Below are positions 1-7,804 of a DNA stretch of 64,000 nt, one piece after another. This stretch comes from Methylobacterium durans (GTDB lineage Bacteria > Pseudomonadota > Alphaproteobacteria > Rhizobiales > Beijerinckiaceae). Location of the stretch: NCBI RefSeq assembly GCF_003173715.1, contig NZ_CP029550.1, forward strand, positions 5,844,001 through 5,908,000, given 5' to 3'. Under the pieces are notes generated by a model that saw only the letters and a program-made list of their open reading frames with translations, searched no databases and had not been told where the DNA came from. Position 1 is the stretch's first letter, and each line of letters starts with the position of its first letter. The position numbers and the translations under genes are program-made.

Positions 1-330
1 CCGGAGAGCAGCGTCTTCGACGAGATCAAGCTCGCGCCGGAGCACCGGGGGCGCGTCCGGGCGCCGGTCTACCACCAGTCGATCCGCTCGCTCGGTCACC
101 TGATCGCGAAGAACAAGGCCTATTTCCGCCTGCAGGCGCGGGAGGTCCGCAAGCCGCGCCTGCCGACGCTGCTCAGGATCTTCGTCGAGCCGGTCACGAC
201 CTTCCTGAAATACTATCTCGTGCGGCGGCACATCACCGGCGGCGTCTACGGCTTCCTCGTCGCCTCGACCATCGCGGGCCTGCGCACCTACCGCCTCGCC
301 CTGTTCCTGAAGGGCCGCCGGGAACCCTGA
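1..330 (+). CDS. Glycosyltransferase family 2, C-terminal end (partial)
   Basis: An open frame runs from the first base to a TGA at 328-330, giving the last 109 residues of a protein whose start lies outside the window. The tail is basic and partly hydrophobic. It contains the pattern FLKYYLVRRHITGG followed by YGFLVASTIAGL, which I recognise from the C-terminus of family-2 glycosyltransferases of the WaaE/lipopolysaccharide-core type, where it forms a membrane-associating helix. A role in envelope polysaccharide synthesis at the inner membrane is inferred. The GT-A catalytic domain is not visible, so the exact substrate cannot be given. Confidence 0.6.
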   Translation, partial: PESSVFDEIKLAPEHRGRVRAPVYHQSIRSLGHLIAKNKAYFRLQAREVRKPRLPTLLRIFVEPVTTFLKYYLVRRHITGGVYGFLVASTIAGLRTYRLALFLKGRREP

Positions 331-334
331 TCCC

Positions 335-907
335 TTATTCCTCGGCCGGCGCGTAGACCGCCTCGCCGAGCCGCCGGACCGGGCCGCCGGCCCCGGAGCG
401 CTTCCAGAGGCGCGTGTTGAGGGCCGCGACCGGATCCTGCCCCGGCAGGATGAAGCCCCGGCGGGCGATCCCCTCCAGGATCTCGCTCGCGTGGAGCGGG
501 CGCCCCGCCTCCTCCAGCACCGCCAGGGACGCGGCGATCAGAGCGCGACCGTAGCGGCGGGCCGCGACCGGATCCTCCTCGAAGGCGATCGGCAGGGGGG
601 CCGGAGGGCCCGCTGGCGCGGGTGCCGGCGATGGGCCGCTGCGCGAGGCCGGTCCGGGCTCCGCGGCCGGACCCGCCGGCTCGCGGAGGTCGGCCTCCGG
701 CCCCACCGCGTCATCCCGGTCGCGGGACGGCGCATCCGCCGGGCCGGCCGGCTCCGCGAGACCGCCCCCGTCGCCGGGATCCGAGCCGCGCAGGCGGCGG
801 CCGAGCTCGAGATAGAGCGCGTGGTCGGCGATCAGCCGGTCGAGGGCCTCGCGCCGACGCCGCAACGCCGCGAGCCGCTCCTCGATCTCGGCCTCCGAAG
901 GGAACAT
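335..907 (-). CDS. HARE-HTH domain protein next to repA
   Basis: This is a 190-residue protein. Residues 1-37 form a charged helix likely to be coiled coil (EIEERLAALRRRREALDRL). A Pro/Ala/Gly-rich linker covers about residues 40-115. The C-terminal 70 residues match the HARE-HTH (HB1/ASXL/restriction enzyme HTH) winged-helix pattern: a helix with VLEEAGRPLHASEILEGI, a short turn, then ALNTRLWKRS and a VRRLGEAVYAP beta wing. HARE-HTH domains are known in DNA-linked proteins such as the RNA polymerase delta subunit and restriction systems, so DNA or chromatin binding is inferred. A good ribosome binding site (AGGAG, 7 nt) precedes the ATG. The gene lies downstream of repA in the same orientation, so it could be co-transcribed with it or simply be a neighbour. 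Confidence 0.65.
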   Translation of the reverse strand: MFPSEAEIEERLAALRRRREALDRLIADHALYLELGRRLRGSDPGDGGGLAEPAGPADAPSRDRDDAVGPEADLREPAGPAAEPGPASRSGPSPAPAPAGPPAPLPIAFEEDPVAARRYGRALIAASLAVLEEAGRPLHASEILEGIARRGFILPGQDPVAALNTRLWKRSGAGGPVRRLGEAVYAPAEE

Positions 908-933
908 GCGGCGCTCCTATTCCGTCCACTCGC

Positions 934-1087
934 AGGGAATAGAAGACGAGAGGCCGCGCAGCAAGTGTTCCGTTCCGCTTATTCCCTTCATTGACGAGAC
1001 AGCCGACTCGGGTCGGTCTGTCGCGAGACGCGCATCAAGGGAATTCACTAAGCATCTATTGGGAAGATAAAATTCCTTTTATTCCCT
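934..1087. promoter_or_regulatory. Cluster of TATTCCCT/AGGGAATA octamers downstream of repA
   Basis: The 178-bp gap between the HARE-HTH gene and the repA stop holds three perfect copies of one octamer: AGGGAATA at 934-941, TATTCCCT at 980-987 and TATTCCCT at 1080-1087. A near copy, AGGGAATT, begins at 1038. A fourth perfect copy lies on the far side of the iteron array at 2792-2799. The copy at 980-992 extends to a 13-bp sequence repeated in inverted orientation at 2787-2799. AT-rich octamers are rare at this GC content, so the clustering looks like a protein-binding array. The binding protein is unknown; RepA, the HARE-HTH protein or a host factor are all possible. Confidence 0.45.
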
Positions 1088-2174
1088 AAGCTCGTTTCGC
1101 CTGTGGCTTCGATGCGCGCGGGGGCACGAGCAGCGCGCTCGTATCGGCGGGTTGGAGCGTCATGCCGTTGTCGTCAAGGGCGATCGGCAGCCGCGGGAAC
1201 ACCTCGCAGAGATGGGCGAGATCGGCCTTGAAGGCCTGACGGAAGCTGCGGATGCTGGCGTTCTCGGCCCCGAACTGGCCGTGCAGGTTGTCCCAGGTCA
1301 GGCGCAGGGGCCGGTGCAGGGCGCGCAGCCGGTAGCCGACCCAGAACAGCAGGTCGAGCTTGCGCGCAGAGCCGGAGAAGGCCCGGGCCGCCCGGATATC
1401 GACGGGCAGGGCGTGCCGGATCAGGTTGTCGTAGAAATCCTGGTGGAACTCGACCGTCTTCGACCAGGCGAGGCCCTCCGGGCCCGCACCGCGCCAGAGG
1501 TCGAGGCTGCGGAAGGGGGGCACGTTCAGGGTACGGGCCCGCGCCTCCCCGTCCCAGAGGCCGATCTGCATGGTGCAAGCGGCGAGCCGGTTGAGCTGCT
1601 CCTTGAACTGGCGGATCGTGCCCCGCTCGCCCCCCGTCACGGCGAACCCCATCTCGCGCATGAAGGCGGAGAGCGATTGCGCCACCTCGATGGTGGGGCT
1701 GCGCTGGCGCACGGCTTCGGTGCAGAGGTGCAGGAGCACGAGGCGGGCCTTCGGGCCGTAGGGGAGGCCCTGGAGCTCCATCTCGCCCGTCAGCGGGCTC
1801 TTGAGGCGGCCGGCCACGAGGCTCAGCGAGTTGCGGCCGTAGGTGCGCACGAATTCCCGCACCGGCCCGGGATCCCGGTAGGGCAGGCCGCACAAAGCCA
1901 GCACCGAGTGGATGTGCTGCAAGTTCTCCGGCGCCGTCGGCTCGTTCTCGATCACCTCGCGGATCGCGTCGCGGCGGCGCGCGTCGCGGCCGAGGCGGGC
2001 GCGCCGATGCTCGGTGGCATCCCGCAGGGCGCTCTCCGCGTCCCGTTCGCGCTGGCGGTGCAGGATGTGCTCGACGATCTGGCCGAACAGGAAGCCGCCG
2101 CGCGCCGCCTCGACCTCCGCCAGGAGGTCGGCGTCGCGGATGCCGGCCAGCTTGTCCTCGATCCCCATCGTCAT
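1086..2174 (-). CDS. repA: RepA-type plasmid replication initiator (RPA family)
   Basis: This 362-residue protein matches the RPA (plasmid-encoded RepA) family, whose usual length is 300-400 residues. Recognisable stretches are GPKARLVLLHLCTEAVR with the helix SLSAFMREMGF (about 140-175), then RGTIRQFKEQLNRLAACTMQ, and the C-terminal winged-helix block RKLDLLFWVGYRLRAL to SIRSFRQAFKADL (about 265-320). These initiators bind direct repeats upstream of their own gene and open the origin for DnaB loading. Here a 7-copy iteron array lies 230-455 bp upstream of the start codon, which supports function. The start is ATG-ACG-ATG, and no strong Shine-Dalgarno is visible. There are no parA/parB partition genes beside it, and the neighbours are chromosomal. 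It may be an integrated plasmid replicon, a domesticated chromosomal copy or a second origin. Confidence 0.85.
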   Translation of the reverse strand: MTMGIEDKLAGIRDADLLAEVEAARGGFLFGQIVEHILHRQRERDAESALRDATEHRRARLGRDARRRDAIREVIENEPTAPENLQHIHSVLALCGLPYRDPGPVREFVRTYGRNSLSLVAGRLKSPLTGEMELQGLPYGPKARLVLLHLCTEAVRQRSPTIEVAQSLSAFMREMGFAVTGGERGTIRQFKEQLNRLAACTMQIGLWDGEARARTLNVPPFRSLDLWRGAGPEGLAWSKTVEFHQDFYDNLIRHALPVDIRAARAFSGSARKLDLLFWVGYRLRALHRPLRLTWDNLHGQFGAENASIRSFRQAFKADLAHLCEVFPRLPIALDDNGMTLQPADTSALLVPPRASKPQAKRA

Positions 2175-2405
2175 CCCGAAGAACCCGGCCCCCGCCGCCC
2201 CTCAAGGCCCGGAAGCGGCGGGACCGCACACGTGTGAGTGGGCAGCGGCCGCACCCGAGCCCGGCCTGTCATGGCACGATTCGCGGGGCGGGAGTCCGCC
2301 CGCGCCCGGACGCGGCGGCGGATCACCGGGCTTATCCCGGATATTCACGCTTCTCCCGGGCGTCGGGGACCGTAACCGGCGGGGTCCGCGACCACCCCGG
2401 CCCGA

Positions 2406-2629
2406 CGCAGAGTTCGATACGGGCTCTCCGCCGCGAATTCGGACCACGCAGAGTCCGATACGGCGGGCGGAGCCGGACTTGTCCCCATTCTCCACGGCTC
2501 CGGCCCGGAATCCACGCCGAATCGAATGCGCGGCCACGCCGAATCCGATGCGCTCCTCCCCGCACGGCGCGCAGAATCGCATACGAGCCCACGCAGAGCC
2601 GCATACGGACCCGCGCAGAGTCCGATGCG
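2406..2629. repeat. Iteron array upstream of repA (putative origin)
   Basis: Seven direct copies of a 16-bp unit, consensus CGCMGARTCSVATRCG, begin at 2406, 2447, 2515, 2537, 2570, 2592 and 2614. The last five are spaced 22, 33, 22 and 22 bp, all multiples of 11, so they lie on one face of the helix. The first two are less regularly placed (41 and 68 bp apart). All copies have the same orientation. Iterons of this size and spacing upstream of a rep gene are the hallmark of iteron-controlled plasmid origins, where they serve both initiation and copy control. An AT-richer stretch follows at about 2630-2725 and could be the unwinding element. I did not find a convincing DnaA box. Confidence 0.85.
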
Positions 2630-2786
2630 CGAACACGAACTATCGCGTTGTCGCTGAACGTGTTTTCGCCGCCCCATATAACTTGCTGAACTGACTCTCT
2701 GAGAATCCCTTCTGATAGTTTTCCCAAGGCGGCGAGGCAGCGTTCGTTTCGGAGAACGGACCGCGAGCGTCGCCTTTTCCAATGGG

Positions 2787-2799
2787 AATGAAGGGAATA
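2787..2799. repeat. 13-bp inverted partner of 980-992
   Basis: The 13 bases AATGAAGGGAATA at 2787-2799 are the exact reverse complement of 980-992. The two copies flank repA plus its iterons at a distance of about 1.8 kb and point toward each other. They share the octamer that also occurs at 934 and 1080. Possible roles are a module boundary, a regulator site or a handcuffing site. None can be decided from sequence. Confidence 0.5.
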
Positions 2800-2924
2800 T
2801 GCCCGAGTTCTCCCCACTCGCCCTCCCCGATCGGATCCGGTCCCGACGTCGTTCGGGTGTCAGGTGCATCGAGGGTTCGGGTTCCTTAAGGAGCACGGAT
2901 CCTCCCGCCCTCAGGACCCCGCCG

Positions 2925-3770
2925 ATGCCAGAATCGCCCGACGACACCCCGATCAGCCGGCTCCTGCGGTTGATGGCCGAGCTGAGGGACCCCGAGCGGG
3001 GCTGCGCCTGGGACGTGGCGCAGACCTTCGCCAGCATCGTCCCCTACACGCTGGAGGAGGCCTACGAGGTGGCCGACGCGATCGCCCGCGGGGATCTCGA
3101 CGACCTGCGCGAGGAACTCGGCGACCTGCTGCTCCAGGTCGTCTTCCACGCCCGGATGGCGGAGGAGGCGGGCGCCTTCGGCTTCGACGACGTGGCCCGC
3201 ACGATCGCCGAGAAGTTGGTCCGGCGGCACCCGCACGTGTTCGACGGGCAAGGCCGGCTCCTGCCCGATGCGGAGCGTCCGGGCGACCCGGCCGAGATCG
3301 AGGCGCTCTGGCGCGCGATCAAGGCCGAGGAGCGCGCCGCAAGGGGGAAGGGCGCGCGGGCCGCGGGCCCGCTCTCCGGCATCGCCCACGCGCTTCCGGC
3401 GCTGGCCCGGGCGGAGAAGATCTCGCGCCGGGCGGCCGGGTTCGGCTTCGACTGGCCGGACGCGGCCTCCGTCGTCGCCAAGGTGCGCGAGGAGACGGAC
3501 GAGGTCACGGAGGCGCTCGCCTCCGGCGCGCCGGAGGCGGTGGCCGAGGAGATCGGGGACCTGCTCTTCGCGGTCGCGAACCTCGCCCGCCACGCGGGCG
3601 TCGACCCGGAGGAAGCCCTGCGCCGGGGCAACGCCAAGTTCGAGCGACGCTTCACCGCCATGGCCGCCCGGCTTGAGGCGGCGGGAGGCAGCCTGCCCGA
3701 CAGCGACCTCGCGACGATGGAGGCGGCCTGGGTCGTCGTGAAGCGGGAGGAGGGGGCGAAGGGCGCGTGA
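2925..3770 (+). CDS. mazG: Nucleoside triphosphate pyrophosphohydrolase MazG
   Basis: This 281-residue protein hydrolyses NTPs and dNTPs to NMP and pyrophosphate, acting in nucleotide-pool sanitation and in the stringent response. It has the two MazG repeats of the family. The first carries EEAYE (44-48) and EELGD (63-67), the acidic pairs that bind magnesium. The second carries EETDE and EEIGD near residues 190-210. The motif RRHPHVF, typical of MazG, separates them. The length fits the family (about 260-280). I chose the ATG at 2925. The frame stays open back to 2799, but the upstream part crosses the promoter region and has no MazG similarity. The repA origin module ends just upstream. Confidence 0.93.
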   Translation: MPESPDDTPISRLLRLMAELRDPERGCAWDVAQTFASIVPYTLEEAYEVADAIARGDLDDLREELGDLLLQVVFHARMAEEAGAFGFDDVARTIAEKLVRRHPHVFDGQGRLLPDAERPGDPAEIEALWRAIKAEERAARGKGARAAGPLSGIAHALPALARAEKISRRAAGFGFDWPDAASVVAKVREETDEVTEALASGAPEAVAEEIGDLLFAVANLARHAGVDPEEALRRGNAKFERRFTAMAARLEAAGGSLPDSDLATMEAAWVVVKREEGAKGA

Positions 3771-3860
3771 GTGAGGCCCGCGAAGCGGCGGCAGGCCCCC
3801 GACCCGGCTCGCCGAGGCGGCGTGAAGACCCCCGACGCGGGAGAGGGCGCTCGGCGGAGT

Positions 3861-4028
3861 CTAGCCGCCGCCCTTCCTCGCCTTGCCCGCCACCTTGCCC
3901 GTCCGGCGCGGGGCGGGGCGCAGGCGCTGCAGCGCGGCCTCGATGGCGCGCTCGACATCCGCCCGCTCGGGCGGTGCGTCCGCGGCGGGCTCGAAGGTGG
4001 TCCGGTCCGGCGCGCGGCTCTTCGGCAT
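3861..4028 (-). CDS. Small basic hypothetical protein
   Basis: A 55-residue frame begins at ATG 4028, with the C-terminus rich in Arg, Lys and Gly (RPAPRRTGKVAGKARKGGG). A short helix, DVERAIEAALQRL, lies in the middle. It sits in the gap between convergent mazG and the pab operon. A basic low-complexity tail like this is common in small alphaproteobacterial proteins of unknown function. I do not recognise the family. The reading frame could extend upstream to 4100, but the extra residues look like non-coding translation. Confidence 0.4.
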   Translation of the reverse strand: MPKSRAPDRTTFEPAADAPPERADVERAIEAALQRLRPAPRRTGKVAGKARKGGG

Positions 4029-4103
4029 GCGCGGTACCGTACCAGGCTCCGCGCGGCGGCGCGACGACGGCCCTCTCCGGCGGTTAAGAGGCCCTGTCAC
4101 GGA

Positions 4104-4610
4104 TCAGGACAAGTCTTCCGGGATCCCGCGATCCTCCTCTCCCGGGATCACCGGATCCCGGGCCGCCCTCCCCGCGGCGGGCCGCCGGGCGAACGGCCAG
4201 TCGAGCGCGCCGCCGGCGTAGAGCGCCGCCCAGACCAGCACCGGCTGAAAGGCGAGGCGGGGGCCGTGATACCACCAGCTCCGGGGCAGACCCTCGACGG
4301 GGACGTCCTCAAGCGCGTGCTTGATGTTGGCCGGCACCACGCAGACCGCGTAGAGAGCGAGCCCGATCCCCGCCGCCCGGCGCAGGCGTGGGCTCATCAG
4401 CGCCAGGGCGCCGGCGATCTCGCACAGGCCCGTGAGCAGGATGACGAGCCGGGGCGCCGGCACCCAGCCCGGCATGATCGGCATCAGCCGGTCGGGGGTG
4501 GCGAGATGCACCGCGCCGACGAGCCCGTAGAGCAGGACGAGGGCGAGGCGGAGCCCGACGCGGAAGCGCTGCGAATCCCCCCTCCCCGTCACGGGCTCGC
4601 GCCGCCGCAC
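4104..4610 (-). CDS. DoxX-like membrane protein
   Basis: About 168 residues with four hydrophobic segments: LRLALVLLYGLVGAVHLA, LVILLTGLCEIAGALALM, GIGLALYAVCVVPANIKHAL and the C-terminal AFQPVLVWAALYAGGALDW. This matches the DoxX/DoxD-like family of small inner-membrane proteins, whose biochemical role is not settled. The frame opens with GTG at 4610. A second GTG at 4592 would give a 4-base GTGA overlap with the pabC stop and is an attractive alternative start. Either way the gene overlaps pabC and is translationally coupled to the pab operon. Its last residues (RDPVIPGEEDRGIPEDLS) are encoded by a GATC 8-bp array (see 4122-4161), so the C-terminal tail is probably repeat-derived. Confidence 0.7.
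   Translation of the reverse strand: MRRREPVTGRGDSQRFRVGLRLALVLLYGLVGAVHLATPDRLMPIMPGWVPAPRLVILLTGLCEIAGALALMSPRLRRAAGIGLALYAVCVVPANIKHALEDVPVEGLPRSWWYHGPRLAFQPVLVWAALYAGGALDWPFARRPAAGRAARDPVIPGEEDRGIPEDLS
4122..4161. repeat. GATC array A (8-bp period)
   Basis: GATC occurs at 4122, 4130, 4146 and 4154, so every interval is a multiple of 8 bp. Units read GATCCCGC, GATCCTCC, TCTCCCGG, GATCACCG and GATCCCGG. A further GATC at 4102 is nearby but out of phase. The array lies inside the 3' end of the DoxX-like gene and encodes its tail. Four other arrays with the same period are present in the window. Confidence 0.7.
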
Positions 4611-5434
4611 TCGGCCGCGATCCGCCGGCGCAGAGCCTCGCGTAAGTCCGCGAAGGCCGGATGCGCGGCGCTGGCGAAGGCCCGCTCGCCGATCGCCGCG
4701 ACGGGCGCCACGAGCCGGAGCGAGTTCGTGAGGAACACGGCATCGGCGCCCATGAGCTCCGGCAGGGTCAGCGAGCGCTCCTCCGGCACGAGGCCGAGAC
4801 CGGGCGCGAAGCGCAGGAGCTCGGCCCGGACGATGCCGGCGAGCACCCCATCGGCCAGAGGCGGTGTCACCAGCCGGCCCCCGAACAGGGCGAAGAGGTT
4901 GCCGGTGCCGGCGCAGGCGACGCGCCCGCGCGTGTTGAGGAACAGGGCCTCGTCGAATCCGTGGGCCGCCGCCTCGCTCGCTGCCAGCACCGCATCGAGG
5001 TAGCCGAGGGTCTTGAGCTGCGAGCCCGGCGAGGTCTCGTTGCGGGCGATCCGCGTCGGGCGCAGCCTCAGGGGCGCGAAGAACAGGCCCGGCCCCATCG
5101 CAGCCGCGCTCGCGAACAGGGTCGGGCGGGGCTCGGCCGGCGGCTTCAAGCCCCGCGGGCCGGAGCCCCGCGTCGCCGTGGTGCGGATCGCGACGGGGCC
5201 CTCCCCCGCCGCCCCGGCGAGGGCGTCCATCGCCTGCCCGATCCGATCGGGGTCGAGGGCGAAGCCGAGGGCCGCGGCGGAGGCCGCGAGCCGCGCCCGG
5301 TGCGCCTCGCCGAAGGCGATCCGCCCGTTGAGGGCGAGCGCGGTGTCGAACAACCCGTCGCCGAGGGTCAGCCCGCGATCCGCGAGGTCGAAGGGCACGG
5401 GCCCCTCGGTGAGCCGCCCGTCAAGCCACAGCAT
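4589..5434 (-). CDS. pabC: Aminodeoxychorismate lyase / class IV aminotransferase
   Basis: This 281-residue fold-type IV PLP enzyme has the family opening WLDGRLT..FDLADRGLTLGDGLFDT. The PLP lysine is likely the K in SQLKTLGYLDAV (about residue 142), and the phosphate-binding region is CAGTGNLFAL followed by the second loop TNSLRLVAPV. Class IV aminotransferases include PabC and branched-chain aminotransferases, which are hard to separate by sequence. The neighbours pabA and pabB decide in favour of 4-amino-4-deoxychorismate lyase, which makes p-aminobenzoate and pyruvate for folate. The start ATG at 5434 overlaps the 3' end of pabA by 14 nt. The stop overlaps the DoxX-like gene. Confidence 0.85.
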   Translation of the reverse strand: MLWLDGRLTEGPVPFDLADRGLTLGDGLFDTALALNGRIAFGEAHRARLAASAAALGFALDPDRIGQAMDALAGAAGEGPVAIRTTATRGSGPRGLKPPAEPRPTLFASAAAMGPGLFFAPLRLRPTRIARNETSPGSQLKTLGYLDAVLAASEAAAHGFDEALFLNTRGRVACAGTGNLFALFGGRLVTPPLADGVLAGIVRAELLRFAPGLGLVPEERSLTLPELMGADAVFLTNSLRLVAPVAAIGERAFASAAHPAFADLREALRRRIAAECGGASP

Positions 5435-6062
5435 CGCCGGGCGCCCGCGCCGCCGGGTGTTCCCCGCCGGCCTTCTTCCCCGCCCGCCAGTCGCGGGCGA
5501 GGCCGAGGAAATTGTCGAACAGGGCGTGGCCGTTCTCGGTCAGCACCGATTCCGGGTGGAACTGGATGCCCCAGGTCGGGTGGGTCCGGTGGGAGAGCGC
5601 CATCACCTCACCCTCGGCCGAGACCGCGTCGACGCTGAGATGCCGCTCCATGCCGGGCTGGGGCGTTACGATCAGGGAGTGGTAGCGGCCGACCTGCATC
5701 GGCGCGGGCAGGCCCGTGAACAGCGCCCGGCCCCCGTGCGAGACGGGGGTCGCCTGCCCGTGAAGGGGGCGCAGTGCCCGCTCGACCTTGCCGCCGAAGG
5801 CCGCGCCGATCGCCTGGTGGCCGAGGCAGACCCCGAGGATCGGCACTTCGCCCGAGAGTTCGCGGATCGCCGGCAGGGAGATCCCGGCCTCGGCCGGGGT
5901 GCAGGGGCCGGGCGAGACCACGACGGCCTCCGGCTCCAGGGCCCGGATGCCCGCCACGTCGAGGGCGTCGTTGCGCGCGACCCGCACCTCGGCGCCGAGT
6001 TCCTCCAGGTAGCGGACCACGTTGAAGACGAAGGAATCGTAATTGTCGATGACGAGGATCAT
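5421..6062 (-). CDS. pabA: Aminodeoxychorismate/anthranilate synthase glutamine amidotransferase
   Basis: A 213-residue class I glutamine amidotransferase. The start [11 protein letters not shown] is the classical PabA/TrpG N-terminus. The nucleophile Cys lies in [10 protein letters not shown], and the catalytic His/Glu lie in the FHPES motif near the C-terminus. It supplies ammonia from glutamine to PabB. In some bacteria one subunit serves both PabB and TrpE, so dual use is possible. The ATG at 6062-6060 overlaps the TGA of pabB (ATGA), indicating translational coupling. Confidence 0.92.
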   Translation of the reverse strand: MILVIDNYDSFVFNVVRYLEELGAEVRVARNDALDVAGIRALEPEAVVVSPGPCTPAEAGISLPAIRELSGEVPILGVCLGHQAIGAAFGGKVERALRPLHGQATPVSHGGRALFTGLPAPMQVGRYHSLIVTPQPGMERHLSVDAVSAEGEVMALSHRTHPTWGIQFHPESVLTENGHALFDNFLGLARDWRAGKKAGGEHPAARAPGDAVA

Positions 6063-7441
6063 GGGGTCGGCTCGAAGGCCTCGAACACGCGGGCGGCCTT
6101 GGTCAGGGTCTCCTCGTATTCGGGGCCGGGCTCGGACAGGAGGGTGACGCCGCCGCCCGCCTGCAGCACGGCGGTCGTCGCGTCCATGAACACGGTGCGG
6201 ATCGCGATCGAGGTGTCGAGCGATCCGTCGAAGCCGACCCGGCCGATCGCCCCGCAATAGATCTCGCGGGCATCGCCCTCGATCTCGGTGATGATGTCCA
6301 TGGCCCTGAGCTTCGGCGCACCGGTGATCGAGCCGCCGGGGAAGGTCGCGGCGATGAGGTCGAGGGCGTCCAGCCCCTCCCGCAGGGTGCCCGTCACCAC
6401 CGATACGAGATGGTGGACGGACGCGTAGGATTCCAGGCCGCAGAGTGTTGGTACTCGCACGCTGTGGGGCTCGCAGATCCGCGAGAGATCGTTGCGCAGG
6501 AGGTCGACGATCATGATGTTCTCGGCCCGCTCCTTGGGCGTCGCCTGGAGCGCCTCGCCGAGTCGCCGATCCGCCTCCGGGTCGGCCACGCGCCGGACCG
6601 TGCCCTTAATCGGGCGGGTCTCGACGTGGCGGCCCTCGAGCTTCAGGAAGCGCTCCGGCGAACTCGAAGCCACCGACAGGCCCTCGAAGGCGAGGTAGGC
6701 GCCGAAGGTCGCCGGGTTCGTCTCGCGCAGGCGCTGATAGAGGGCGAAGGGGTCGAAGTCCGCCGGCAGCCTGGCCGCGAAGCGCTGGGCGATGTTCGCC
6801 TGGTAGATATCGCCCGCACGGATATAATCACGCACCGTTTCGACAGCCTGCTCATAGGCTTGTCGGGAGAAGTTCGAGTGCCATGCGAGGCGGGTCCGGG
6901 GCGCCTTTGGCCGCGCCGGGGGCGGGCTCGCGAGCGCGCCCGCAAAGGCGTCGAGGCGAGACCGGGCGCGCGCCTCGCGCCAACCGGGGTCGGTCTCGGG
7001 AAAGCCCGTGGCGACGAGGCGGCAGGCGCCGGATTCATGGTCGATCGTCAGCACCGTGTCGTAGAGGTTGAGCGCGATGTCGTCGGTGAGCCCGGCCCGG
7101 CGGGCCGGCCGCTGGACCCGCTCCAGTGCCTGGCCGAGATCGTAGGCGAAGTAGCCGATGGCCCCGCCGGGGAAGGGGGGCTCCTCCTCCTGCGCGGGCA
7201 GGCGGTAGGGAGCGAGGCAGGCGCGCAACGCCGCGATCGGCCCGCCCTCGACCTCGCGTCCGTCGAGTCGCGCGACGCCGTCCCGATAGCGGAAGCGCGC
7301 GAAGGGCGAGGCCGCCACCGTCGAGCTCCGCCCGAGCGTGTCGTGGTGCATCGCGCTGTCGAGGAAGGCGAGGCTGCCCAGCGGCGCGAGGCGCTCGGCC
7401 GCCGCCACGGGATCGATGAACGGGATCTCGACGGTCCACAT
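6059..7441 (-). CDS. pabB: Aminodeoxychorismate synthase component I
   Basis: About 460 residues of the chorismate-utilising family. The C-terminal catalytic half (from about residue 190) carries [24 protein letters not shown], the diagnostic PIKGT motif, [25 protein letters not shown], and a final GGGVT. PIKGT with Lys is the PabB signature, where that Lys forms a covalent intermediate; TrpE has Ala at this position. So this is the p-aminobenzoate enzyme and not anthranilate synthase. I chose ATG 7441 (MWTVEIPF). An upstream start at 7489 would add 16 unconvincing residues. It is the first gene of the pabB-pabA-pabC-doxX operon. Confidence 0.92.
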   Translation of the reverse strand: MWTVEIPFIDPVAAAERLAPLGSLAFLDSAMHHDTLGRSSTVAASPFARFRYRDGVARLDGREVEGGPIAALRACLAPYRLPAQEEEPPFPGGAIGYFAYDLGQALERVQRPARRAGLTDDIALNLYDTVLTIDHESGACRLVATGFPETDPGWREARARSRLDAFAGALASPPPARPKAPRTRLAWHSNFSRQAYEQAVETVRDYIRAGDIYQANIAQRFAARLPADFDPFALYQRLRETNPATFGAYLAFEGLSVASSSPERFLKLEGRHVETRPIKGTVRRVADPEADRRLGEALQATPKERAENIMIVDLLRNDLSRICEPHSVRVPTLCGLESYASVHHLVSVVTGTLREGLDALDLIAATFPGGSITGAPKLRAMDIITEIEGDAREIYCGAIGRVGFDGSLDTSIAIRTVFMDATTAVLQAGGGVTLLSEPGPEYEETLTKAARVFEAFEPTP

Positions 7442-7804
7442 GGGTCGAATTCGGTTCGTCCGTCTGTTCCGGGGCTCTCGCGCCACCATCCGACACGCGT
7501 CGCACAGGCGGTGCCGCGGGGGAAGCGGGGTGCGGTGACGCTCCGCGCGGGGAGGATGCGTCGCCAGCGCATCGCTCCCCGCCCCTTCTCTTCAGGTGGT
7601 GCTGCCGGATCCGGCGGCAAAGCCCTGATGTGGAACGGCAAAGCTTGGGCTCAGTCCCGCGCCGTGGGCGGGGGCGCCCCGCCCCGGGCAGGCTCGCCCT
7701 CAAGCCCCGATGCCTGTATAGGGGCTGTCCGAATCCCGTGCCCTGGCATCCGTCGCGGCCGGTCCGGCGTGAGCGCCGGGCCCGCGCGGACGCCGCTTTG
7801 CCGT
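7442..7804. other. Intergenic region between divergent pabB and rimO
   Basis: This 363-bp region separates two divergently transcribed genes and must hold both promoters. I see no gene-like coding pattern, no clear -35/-10 pair and no strong inverted repeat. Several long frames cross it, but they are antisense to pabB or extensions of rimO. Confidence 0.5.

Noticed and set aside
2330..2350. Possible DnaA box (TTATCCCGG / ATATTCACG) near the iterons
   Set aside because: Both differ from the TTWTNCACA consensus at several positions.
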